A stretch of DNA of 64,000 nt from Paramicrosporidium saccamoebae (taxonomy: Eukaryota; Rozellomycota): contig MTSL01000117.1 in the NCBI GenBank assembly GCA_002794465.1, positions 57,203 through 121,202 of the forward strand. The letters run 5' to 3'. The notes under the pieces were generated by a model. The model was not told where the DNA came from. It worked only from the letters and a program-made list of their open reading frames with translations, and ran no database searches. Both the position numbers and the translations under genes were made by a program. This document shows, piece after piece, positions 10,675 to 19,865 of the stretch (position 1 is its first letter; each line of letters starts with the position of its first letter).

Positions 10675-12015
10675 ATGAATCCTAAGACGAGTACTATCGC
10701 TTATACAAAACGTGGCGCACCTTCAATAAACGGCCGGCCGGCTGCACCCAGCAGTATAGACAGACAGTCCCGTCCCGGTGTACCCGCTGCTCCAACCACC
10801 CAGTCTGATGACTGGAAGAACCAACTCCATGCTCCCCCCAAAGACCACCGTCCGCAAACTGAGGATGTTCTGGCTACAAAGGGAAATGAGTTTGAAGACT
10901 ACTTTCTGAAGCGTGAGCTGCTTATGGGAATTTTTGAAATGGGCTATGAACGACCCAGTCCCATACAAGAAGAGAGTATCCCTATCGCGCTGGCGGGACG
11001 GGATATTTTGGCTCGTGCAAAGAATGGAACAGGCAAGACGGCTGCGTTCATTATTCCGACGTTAGAAAAGATTGACCCGAACAAGAATGCTATTCAGGCA
11101 CTCCTCTTGGTGCCAACACGTGAGCTGGCCCTACAGACTGCACATGTTTGCAAAGAGTTGGCAAAGCACATGGGCAAGGTGCAGGTCATGGTCACGACAG
11201 GAGGGACCCTTCTTCAAGATGATATTGTACGCCTATACAACCCAGTGCATATAATTGTTGCGACTCCGGGTCGCGTTTTAGATCTCGCCAGTAGGGGGAT
11301 CGCCAACATGAAAGAGTGCAACTTGATGGTCATGGATGAGGCTGATAAACTGCTCTCTCCAGAATTCCAGCCCATCGTTGACGAGATTATTAGACTACTC
11401 CCTAGACAGCGGCAGATTCTAATGTATTCTGCCACCTTTCCTATGATTGTGAAAGAGTTTAAAGACAAGCATTTGAACAAACCCTACGAGGTTAATTTAA
11501 TGGATGAGCTCACCCTCAAGGGAGTTACGCAATATTACGCCTATGTTGAGGAGCGACAGAAAGTGCATTGTCTCAATACACTATTCTCCAAGCTACAGAT
11601 CAATCAGTCCATTATTTTCTGCAACTCGACAAATCGAGTAGAGCTGCTAGCCAAAAAAATTACCGAGCTGGGATACAGCTGTTTTTACATCCACGCCAAG
11701 ATGCCTCAGGCTGACCGTAATCGTGTGTTCCACGACTTTCGAAACGGCAAGTGTCGTAACCTTGTCAGCACAGACCTGTTTACGCGTGGTATTGACATCC
11801 AGGCCGTAAACGTCGTGATCAACTTTGATTTTCCCAAGAATGCCGAGACCCATTTGCACAGAATCGGTCGCAGTGGCCGTTTCGGACATCTTGGTGTGGC
11901 AGTCAACTTGGTGACTTATGAGGATCGGTTCAATTTGTACCGGATTGAGCAAGAGTTGGGTACGGAGATTGCGCCTATTCCACCGACAATTGATACAAAA
12001 TTGTATGTGGCCTAG
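10675..12015 (+). CDS. DHH1: DEAD-box RNA helicase Dhh1/DDX6
   Basis: This is a cytoplasmic helicase of P-bodies that promotes decapping and translational repression. All DEAD-box motifs are present in order in the 446-residue protein: PIQEESI (Q), AKNGTGKT (I), PTRELA (Ia), DEADKLL (II), SATFP (III), [15 protein letters not shown] (V) and HRIGRSGR (VI). The segment [26 protein letters not shown] is diagnostic for Dhh1 rather than eIF4A. The C-terminus ([16 protein letters not shown]) also matches Dhh1. The protein lacks the long Q/P-rich tail of budding yeast. There are no introns. Confidence 0.97.
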   Translation: MNPKTSTIAYTKRGAPSINGRPAAPSSIDRQSRPGVPAAPTTQSDDWKNQLHAPPKDHRPQTEDVLATKGNEFEDYFLKRELLMGIFEMGYERPSPIQEESIPIALAGRDILARAKNGTGKTAAFIIPTLEKIDPNKNAIQALLLVPTRELALQTAHVCKELAKHMGKVQVMVTTGGTLLQDDIVRLYNPVHIIVATPGRVLDLASRGIANMKECNLMVMDEADKLLSPEFQPIVDEIIRLLPRQRQILMYSATFPMIVKEFKDKHLNKPYEVNLMDELTLKGVTQYYAYVEERQKVHCLNTLFSKLQINQSIIFCNSTNRVELLAKKITELGYSCFYIHAKMPQADRNRVFHDFRNGKCRNLVSTDLFTRGIDIQAVNVVINFDFPKNAETHLHRIGRSGRFGHLGVAVNLVTYEDRFNLYRIEQELGTEIAPIPPTIDTKLYVA

Positions 12016-12059
12016 GCACACTGACATGCAATGGTGTACTAGCTGCTAATGAAGAATGT

Positions 12060-12142
12060 TTGTGCGGGTGTGAGTGTTGGTGAAAGTGAGAGTGAAAGCG
12101 AAAGTAAAGGTGAAAGTGGAAGTGGAAGTGGAAGTGAGAATT
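12060..12142. repeat. Purine-rich hexamer-like tandem tract
   Basis: Units of the type GTGAAA/GGAAGT repeat about twelve times between the convergent DHH1 and amino-acid transporter genes. Nothing else is seen in the 227-bp spacer. Confidence 0.7.
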
Positions 12143-12242
12143 AAAGTCTCTTTACCAGAATCATTTATGCCAACAAATTCTTGCACGACTATTCTGAAAG
12201 CAATAAATATCTTTACTGAAAATTTGGTAAATGCTTCTCTTA

Positions 12243-13536
12243 TTAACTATAAAGTGCTTTAAGTTCGGCAATAGACTGCACGACGCTGAAATATGTACCA
12301 AACACCATGACCAAAAGACCCACGGCAATGTCGATGTAGCAAATAATCCTCTCTTTCATCGAAATCTTGTACATCTTGGACAGCCGCAGAAAATAAGTGG
12401 CTGGGAAGATGAACATGAGCATTGAGCCGCAGAGCGAAGTAAAGGCACCAAGGATGGGTAGCACAGCGTCCGCTGCGAACATGGCCACTACTGCGCATCC
12501 CGCAACCAATCCTCCCGTTATTCCAATGTTTCTTACTTGGCCATTTCCGCCCGCCGGCCCAATAGCCTTTGTCAACAACAAGTCCACACACGACTTTGTA
12601 GGATCACAGAGCAGCGGGAATGAGACGATGATCACACAGGAGACCAACAGCTGAGCAATGGCATAAGACAGAATACTCTTGGCCAGTAGGATGTTGGCTG
12701 GCACTTGATCGCCAAAGTTGAGATATCCAAAAAGCGACACCAAAAAGTAAAAGAGCACAACAATCGTAGAAGAGCCTCCAATCATGGTCAGCCGCCTCTT
12801 GGCAGTGGGATTGATGAATGTAGGCACAATTGCCAAGAGTGTAAAGTGGTTGCAAAAGGCAAACAAAATGTTACTGAAGGCTTTCAGTGCATCGCTGGAC
12901 AGGTTGACCATGGTAAGAGTTGGCTTTTCCGCGGGGCTGCTGATCAAATAATCCACAGTAATCAATCCACAAACAAAGGTCATGCAAAGCATTCCGACAA
13001 TGCTTGCCTTGGCCAGCTTGCTCAGATCGCGGAGACAAGCCAGCGGGAAGATGAAGGCCGCACAAATGGCAATGATGATTCTGCTGTTGGTATACCAAAC
13101 TGCATTGGCCTCGACATTGAGTGCAAAGGCGAGGAACATTTGCAAGTACTTGGCCGTGTATGATGCGTAGGCAATCAGAGCACCAAAGAGGTACACCATA
13201 GTAGCAACGACGGCGGTAATCTCGCCCATTGAACCATAGGCTAGCCGACCTACCAGGAAATAGTCACCTTGATCAGTGTGGGCAGCTATCCGGCCCAGAA
13301 GATAAAGGGTGCTCGTGGTAGCGGCCGAGCCAAAGAAGAGGAGTGCCAGTCCCAAGACGAGGCCTGCATTCTTCATAGAGTATGGGAGTGACAGGATTCC
13401 AACTCCAATGGCCGATTTGCACATGTTGAAGGCTCCAGAGGCCATCGAGATGGTGCGTTCGGGTGCTTTAAGTATAGGGCTATCCTATATAATCAAACAC
13501 TACCTTCCTGGTATGTACACTAGCTTTACCGGTCAT
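12243..13536 (-). CDS. Amino-acid transporter, AAAP/SLC38 family (vacuolar Avt type)
   Basis: A multi-pass protein with about eleven hydrophobic segments. The N-terminal signature FNMCKSAIGVGILSLPYSMKNAG is that of AAAP (Avt/SLC36/38) transporters, which export or import neutral amino acids at vacuolar or plasma membranes using a proton or cation gradient. A 34-nt intron (13485-13518) joins a six-codon first exon (MTGKAS) to DSPILKAPERTISMASGAFN, giving 419 residues. Without it the start would be the internal Met directly before ASGAFN. Substrate and direction cannot be read from sequence. Avt5/6/7-type vacuolar efflux is my best guess. Confidence 0.85.
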
Positions 13537-14132
13537 ATTCGCAAGTTTTGTAGTGGGCGCGTTGTGTTTTGAAGTAAACCACAAAACTATTTATACCCTT
13601 GTAGTTATAGCCGATGAGTGGCCATTGACCAATAGAAATGCGCCTCTATATAATGACTCATCTAGCCGCAAATGGCGTTCTGCCACCATAAAAAGATATA
13701 TTTTAGACCCCAGTAATGAGGATTGGGGCCTTTTATATCCTATGTTGCGTAGTGGGGGCAAAGTCAGACAGAAGAGATGGGGGGAGGGTGATTAGGGACG
13801 GGAAGAGATGAGAGGAGATGAGATGAGATGGGATGAGATGAGATGAGATGAGATGCGATGCGATGGGGCGCAATTAAAAGTGATGGGAAGAAAATTTGCC
13901 CACTGCTAGTCCCAAAATCGTAAGGGTACAAATCTCATTTCTAAAATATCTAGCTAATTATTCCACTCTGTCCCATGTTGTGTAACCACTTAGCTTGTGC
14001 TATCAGGTTAAAGACTGGCTTCTCATACAATACATGGATGTTTAAAACTATTTCATTTACGCGCCTTGGAAGCGTCCTTCCAAGATTGGATCATTACACA
14101 AAAAAGTTACAATTATCGCGTGAGTAGATTCT
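13537..14132. other. Intergenic region with a pentamer (GATGA) tandem tract
   Basis: This 596-bp spacer lies upstream of the transporter and downstream of the secreted orphan. Positions 13797-13866 are a tandem of the pentamer GATGA with a few variants. The remainder shows no frame with family resemblance and no RNA gene that I can recognise. Confidence 0.65.
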
Positions 14133-16484
14133 TTATGCGTGAATCCTCGAATTGATCTGTCTTAAAAGGTCCTGCCTCTGTGCCTTTAGATCAAGGGACA
14201 TGATTCTTGCGCAGTAAAACAAGTTTCTGTGCAAAATTTCAATATCCGTGTATCCAAACTGAATGAGTAGCACCCGGGCATATGATATAATATGTTTAAA
14301 GAACACATTCTTCGACTGTGACTTGGGAAACTCCAAGAACTTTGTTATGATAAAGTACATGAATCTGTCCGAGATCAAGCTGTCATCGTCGGGTATGTCC
14401 GGTGGCGTGCTATTAATCTCCACTCTGGTCTCAAAATTCACTCCAGCTGGCTTCCGCCTGTAATTTTCCACCGTAACATCATTGGCATGATCTGCTGACA
14501 TGAGACTTAACATTTCCAGTCCGTCACGACTGTCTGACACCTCCACGGTGCATCTTCCTTGCTTGCAGATATCAGTCATGGTAGGTGCATTCTTTGGAAC
14601 TTTTTTCAGCTTGTAAATTTCATATGAAAGCTCCAAATTGTCCCCTGACAGGCCTTGTAGAAAATGAACGACCTGCCACATTGCGTACATGAATCCTGGT
14701 GTCTTGACCAGTGTTTTAGGAGCAGCCTCTAACACCATTTTGAATCTTCCTGCATTACCCGCCCGGAACATGAATTCCAAGTAGCTGGAATGCATCAGTG
14801 GGTCGCTAGACTTTTTGAAAAAGTCGTCTGGGATCCAAAGATCCAGAGAAGCCATTGCTAGCGGCCTTTCTTTCTCCTTTAAATCATTCACTCCCCGGAA
14901 TACTTCAGAAATGTTCGGTCTGACAACATCTTGGTTGCAATTAGCAATAGACTCGTGACTGCATGTAATATTGTGTTTGATGCATTCGGCGACTTTTTTC
15001 ATTTGGGCAATCCACTGGTTTATTCGATTGTTTTCTGTCGACAGCAAGACATCATGGAGAGAGCGTTCAATAAGCTGCCGGCAATGACTCCCATTGTTCA
15101 ATTTGCAAAATTTCATGAAATAGGCGTCGCAATCGTTTTCGGAAATTGCAAAGGCCAATTTCCGGAAAGCGCCGGAGCGGACACTGCTATTAAAGATGAG
15201 CTTTTTGTTTGCCATTTGAGCCAGAATCATTTGGTATTTGACCGGATCTTTGAGTGATCGTTTCTTACTCAGCAGTTTTGCAAGTACCCGATAGACCTTG
15301 GCAAATTTTGACGGCGTGTCTAATCCAGTAATGGTGCTGGCGTCAACCTTGGTAGAATCAAGAACACCGTCAACCAGCAGGCTCTCTTTGTCAATAAACT
15401 CACTAGACCTCAACATTTCCAAGTTCTCTATTCCCGGAATGGCAACATATGACGTACGTGCAATACTCTTCAAGCTTCCAGTTTCAATGCAGGCCTGCGT
15501 CATCAATTCCCTAATGGCCTTGAAATTTGCTGCTCGGCCTGGCTTCAAATTCTCAAGCATTGTGAGGGAAATTCTAACATGTTCTGAACTGTACGCCTTG
15601 CACATTCCATCTTTGTACCATTGCGTAAAAAATGTCAGATCGTCAGTCATTTTGTTAACGTCATCCCGCTTCTCTGCAATATAAAGGATCAGTCGTGAAA
15701 TTTCGTCCACATTGTCCCATTTATGAGGAATAAACAAGGATATTGCCTCTGCCCTGTCCAGATTTCTTAACAATTCTTCTGAAGCAATGCCTCGAAATAG
15801 TGACGCCATTCTCACCTTGTAAAAGCTCATTACCGTATCCACAAATAAATTTTCGTCATGTATGACATTGAACAATACCTTTCGCAGCCCCCTGATTTGA
15901 AGCAGTTGTGGGAGGGCGCTGAGGTGATCTGGATAGTCTCCTGTTTGCAGTGGCCTATATATATCTCTTAGTCTATCTAAAGGATCACCGTTGACCAAAT
16001 CTGCAACCACATCCATGACAAATTTCAAACTAACATCGACTTTTCCTTCCGAGATTACAAGGGGAATTTGTGTGCCTTCATTTCCCGCAATGATCCCAGT
16101 GAAAAGAAACTTTGCCAGAGTGTCCTGCTGGGTGGTATTATTTGTATATGATGGCACTTCTTTTATAATATCTGCCCACGTTTCCTTTGTTAGTTCACTG
16201 CGCTGAACCAACATTCGCCACGCTGAAAACATTGATGCGTCTCCGGATAAGCAGTTTGAAATAATTAATTCACCGATACGCTTGAGAGTCTCCTTTGTGA
16301 TATCATCGTTACAGCTTCGCAGAACTCCTGCAATGCTAATCCATTTCCCGTCCCTCATCAGGTCGGATATGTCGCCAATCCGCCTAGTGCAATCCGCGGG
16401 CGCCACTAAGATATCGTTCACTGTAAGCAAACTTGCTGATCCCAGTTGTAAGAATGCCCATAAGATAAGCAGGGATATATGCAT
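14133..16484 (-). CDS. Large secreted protein of unknown function
   Basis: This uninterrupted 783-residue frame opens with a classic signal peptide (MHISLLILWAFLQLGSAS, cleavage likely near residue 18). I do not recognise a family. The body is mostly alpha-helical in character, with scattered cysteines and six N-glycosylation sequons (for example NNTT, NSS, NGS, NIT, NIS and NST), which fits passage through the ER. No transmembrane helix, GPI signal or C-terminal ER-retention motif is evident, so secretion or vacuolar delivery is likely. In a presumed intracellular parasite it could be a host-facing effector, but that is inference only. It diverges from COG1, with 252 bp between starts. Confidence 0.75.
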   Translation of the reverse strand: MHISLLILWAFLQLGSASLLTVNDILVAPADCTRRIGDISDLMRDGKWISIAGVLRSCNDDITKETLKRIGELIISNCLSGDASMFSAWRMLVQRSELTKETWADIIKEVPSYTNNTTQQDTLAKFLFTGIIAGNEGTQIPLVISEGKVDVSLKFVMDVVADLVNGDPLDRLRDIYRPLQTGDYPDHLSALPQLLQIRGLRKVLFNVIHDENLFVDTVMSFYKVRMASLFRGIASEELLRNLDRAEAISLFIPHKWDNVDEISRLILYIAEKRDDVNKMTDDLTFFTQWYKDGMCKAYSSEHVRISLTMLENLKPGRAANFKAIRELMTQACIETGSLKSIARTSYVAIPGIENLEMLRSSEFIDKESLLVDGVLDSTKVDASTITGLDTPSKFAKVYRVLAKLLSKKRSLKDPVKYQMILAQMANKKLIFNSSVRSGAFRKLAFAISENDCDAYFMKFCKLNNGSHCRQLIERSLHDVLLSTENNRINQWIAQMKKVAECIKHNITCSHESIANCNQDVVRPNISEVFRGVNDLKEKERPLAMASLDLWIPDDFFKKSSDPLMHSSYLEFMFRAGNAGRFKMVLEAAPKTLVKTPGFMYAMWQVVHFLQGLSGDNLELSYEIYKLKKVPKNAPTMTDICKQGRCTVEVSDSRDGLEMLSLMSADHANDVTVENYRRKPAGVNFETRVEINSTPPDIPDDDSLISDRFMYFIITKFLEFPKSQSKNVFFKHIISYARVLLIQFGYTDIEILHRNLFYCARIMSLDLKAQRQDLLRQINSRIHA

Positions 16485-16736
16485 GTTTGTCTATCCATTA
16501 GCGTGGAATGCGTGGGCTTAACAATTGCGCATGCCGACTTTGCAATGATTCGTCAAAAAGTCACACATCTGACCTATCAGAATTGACTTGTAGTAAGATG
16601 ACATAAGGACATGCATTTATTCAGCAGATGCCCAATGAATCGACTCGAATAGAGGCATAGTCATGATACCCAGCCTAGCAAAAGTTGGCAAAGTCTCGGT
16701 ACATCATGGTCGCTCTTCAGATGATTGGTCAAAGGC

Positions 16737-17832
16737 ATGAGCGAGGTCAACTTGGATGAGTATCGAGACGTGGATTTGCTTTTCCGAAAGAATCATGTTG
16801 GCTCTATCGAGCGGATGGTGCGCAAGCTGGAGTAACTTGCAAGTAAGAGTTTTGACAAATAGGGAAGAACGAAAGCAACTACGGCGTGACTTGAACAATC
16901 TTGTCGGGTAGACACCATTATATTTAATTTGTAGACAGAACTATGTCAAGATTCTAGAAGCCTCCTCTGCGGTAGATATGATGAGGGAGGCAGCCTCGGG
17001 GATTGACGAGCTACTGGCAACTTTGGATATTACCGTGGAAGCCGCCGAGGAGACGCCCATTGAGGCGTGCAATGTAGAGAGTGATGGTTCTTACGAGGAG
17101 TATCGACAGATGTGGATCGAAATGCAAGATTCATGCTATTTAAAGGCCACTGAGATTATACAAAAGCTGTCAAAGGATGAAAAATTGGCAGAAGAGATTA
17201 GTCGGGCTCGTCGCATACTGTTGAAATTGTGTGAACGATGTATGCGGGACAGCAAGTCAGACGTAAAGTCTCTTGTGGAAGCAGTCAAAGCGATTGCACT
17301 CCTTGACAGCACCCAGCCCGCCACTGTATTTTACAGTGCCATTAGTTTAAACCCCGAATGTGACAATCTAGTCCTCGCAAACGGCATCCAGCGGATCCAC
17401 GATTGTTGTTTAGCGCTGGACGTCCCAGCCGACTCGTTTCTGGATAGTGTCCTCTCCAAATTGAGTCTTGAGGGAGAAAAAGCACTCGGAGTGGCGATCA
17501 ATCTTTATTCAAAGAACGACCATTCTCTGATAAAATCCATTGCGAGTCGGCTATTCAATCAGTGGGTGCAGCTGCTGCCCATGGAGGCAACCCTCTTGGA
17601 CCTCTTTGTAATCAGCAAAATCCTCACAAGTGCCTCTGAATCGGCTTTGCCCTCGGAATGGATCTCTGTCATCAAAGAAAAGCTGCCTATCCCGGTGCCA
17701 TCAGAGTGTGGCCTATTAGTAGCGCCATTATTCGGCTGTCCAAGTGACACCCCACAGACAGATGCAGACGCTATGGAGAAATTGTTCGTACCGATGGGAC
17801 TGCCTCGAGTTCTTAAATTGCCCCTCTCCTAA
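16737..17832 (+). CDS. COG1: Conserved oligomeric Golgi complex subunit 1 (Cog1)
   Basis: COG is the tethering complex for retrograde vesicles within the Golgi. The identification depends on splicing two introns (16832-16862, 31 nt, and 16908-16934, 27 nt). This yields an N-terminus reading DEYRDVDLLFRKNHVGSIER, then a charged coiled coil, then LVGQNYVKILEASSAVDMM and EAASGIDEL. That is the conserved Cog1/Vps51 N-terminal helical block (family pattern: DVD-LF, then lvG-rYrdLIeAadsI-dM). The rest is weakly conserved helix. At 345 residues it is shorter than animal COG1 and nearer to yeast Cog1. Vps51 is an alternative, but the spacing and short N-terminus favour Cog1. Confidence 0.8.
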
Positions 17833-17843
17833 TACAGTTTAAT

Positions 17844-18479
17844 ATGTTCTGGTCCTGGTTCTGGCTGTTTTTCAGCACTGCTGTGGGCTGGACACTTTTA
17901 CACGATAAGCTTATCCAAATCACAGAGCTGTCCACTCTGCGACTTGTTTGTCTGGATTGTATAGACGCTCCCGCTACCATCCATCAGGGTAACGAGTACA
18001 TAGGAACGTCCTCGCTTATTGCAACCAACGAAACACGCACCTCTCCAGATGCCGTGTGGCTTGCGGATTCGGGTGGTACCTTTACCACTGAAGTTGGCGT
18101 TGGTCAACTGCACGTCGCATCGGATAGCAAACAGCTATGGTACCGCCTGGATGGTGTAGTGTCGGTCCATGAGGCATGTACGGTGGATCGCTATGTAGTG
18201 CCACTGATATTGAGACGCTTTGTGGAAGCAGTGGACGCGTGTCGGCAGAGAGGGATGGAGCTCGCAAATGTGCATTATGGGGATCAGGAGGTCATAAAAT
18301 ATCAACTTTGGAAATGTCTGCCCAAGAATACACAACTTTGGATTGCTTCGTTCGATCTGATCAAAGTCGACAAGCGACCTTGCCAGTGGCTAAGCACCTT
18401 TCCAGGTGTCAATTCAGCCATCAGTGATTGCGAACTATTAGCTTATCCACTGTGCTACGACCATTCCCTACAATTGTAA
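17844..18479 (+). CDS. Small secreted protein with C-type-lectin-like features
   Basis: This 211-residue protein has a very hydrophobic signal peptide (MFWSWFWLFFSTAVGWTLL). The C-terminal ~75 residues have the spacing of a degenerate C-type lectin-like fold: AVDACRQRGMELANV, then QLWKCLP, LWIASFDL, CQWLSTFPGV and CELLAYPLC, i.e. the pattern C-x3-GM-LA, W, C-W and C-x6-C. No clear calcium-binding EPN/WND motifs are present, so sugar binding is not established. One sequon is present (NETR). It starts only 11 bp after the COG1 stop on the same strand and ends 3 bp from the convergent CUE3 stop. The lectin assignment is tentative. Confidence 0.65.
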   Translation: MFWSWFWLFFSTAVGWTLLHDKLIQITELSTLRLVCLDCIDAPATIHQGNEYIGTSSLIATNETRTSPDAVWLADSGGTFTTEVGVGQLHVASDSKQLWYRLDGVVSVHEACTVDRYVVPLILRRFVEAVDACRQRGMELANVHYGDQEVIKYQLWKCLPKNTQLWIASFDLIKVDKRPCQWLSTFPGVNSAISDCELLAYPLCYDHSLQL

Positions 18480-18482
18480 GGT

Positions 18483-19809
18483 TTATTCTCGATTCATTAA
18501 CACAAAATCACTGATAACGGAATCTTTTCGGGGCTAAAAATTAAACAATAAATGCAGTGTACATTTCGTTCAAACATGAGAGCCCAACCTTCAATTTGTT
18601 CATGCGACATTTTCAGCCTGCCTTCAAGGGCCTTTCTTTCCTTTGAATTTCTAACTTGTGATGATCTACCAAAGATGGAGGGATTTTTAATATACTCCCG
18701 TAAAAGATCCTTTTCAATTCCCGCAATCCCATCGGCATTCTAAAAAAGATGATAAAACCAACTTTGCATACCTTGCGGAGGTTGATAGGGGCAGCGGAAG
18801 AGTCAAATGTATCGACATACTCATCCTCATCGTCTGTGACAGTCAGTAGTCGTTCCAGATTTTTCTTCACAAACGACTTGTCATCCAACAAAACGCCCAT
18901 ATCGTCAGCGCGACGACCCGTCTCTGCCTCAATAGCATGCTTCACATCTCCATCATGGCGATCAAGCATTTTCTGTGCATCCTCAACGGCAAGCTTTGGG
19001 AACGCAGTTATCAAAGAGTCTACCTTTCCACGCTCGGTGAGTGCGTGATCTAGGTCAGACGCAAGGCCACGCAACGCAGAGCAGTCACTGGATGCAATCA
19101 GGTCAGGAATAAAGCCAAGCTCACCATCTTTTTGCAGAATCACATCCACCAGCTCTTTTGTATTTATCCTATCCCAAAACGGGAGCTGACCCAGCAACCG
19201 ATACGAGCCAACAGCGACGGAAATGTCAGTAATCTTTCCAACTGCCACAATAAGGCTGGCCAGTGTTTCTACTCCAACTTCTTCCACAGTGAGCATTGCT
19301 GCTCCCATCATTGCCGATAATAGCATGAAATCCTCCGCCTCTACCTCTTCCATATTAATTGAGTCTAGCAACTGCACAAATTGCGTTCTTGCCACTACCA
19401 CTTTGAAAAGCGACCTAAACAAGGCATCCCATTCACATTCTGGTAGCCTCCCCGCAAATTCTATCCATTGTGGCAAGTCCACGGCCCGTAGTAGTGCGGG
19501 ACAGGGAAGCATCCGGATAGCCAGACGCGCCGTCCGTACGAGCAGTTCAGAATGCAGTAGTGAAACGTAATCACGCTTCCAGTCCTCTGATATTGATGGC
19601 ACCTCGTGGAAGAGAGCAGAGCTGACAAAGAGGATAAGACTGGCTTGAATGGCGGGGTCATTGAGATGCTCCTTAAAGGGTGTGGCTTTTAAACGAAGAA
19701 TAAAGGAGACTTGTTCGTTGAGCAAATGGAGTTGTGCAGAATATGCATCCTCATCGAATACACTGTCACTGGGATGATGAATAGGGTCTATCCCTCTGAA
19801 TAAGAGCAT
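18483..19809 (-). CDS. CUE3: Cue3/ASCC2-like ribosome quality-control factor
   Basis: ASCC2/Cue3 is the ubiquitin-binding subunit of the RQT complex, which splits collided ribosomes. A CUE domain is visible near residues 265-305 (ITAFPKLAVEDAQKMLDRHDGDVKHAIEA), followed by DDEDEYVDTFD, the acidic motif seen after the CUE in this family. Two introns (18740-18771, 32 nt, and 18534-18562, 29 nt) restore the conserved tail: NPSIFGRSSQVRNSKER, then HEQIEGWALMFERNPRKD. The result is 421 residues. The first ATG is at 19809. Its stop is 3 bp from the stop of the convergent secreted-protein gene, so the two mRNAs must overlap in their 3' ends. Confidence 0.8.
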
Positions 19810-19865
19810 TGACAAATAATACTTTTGTTATTAATCTTAAATTCCTCGGCCAGATCTCGAGTCTG

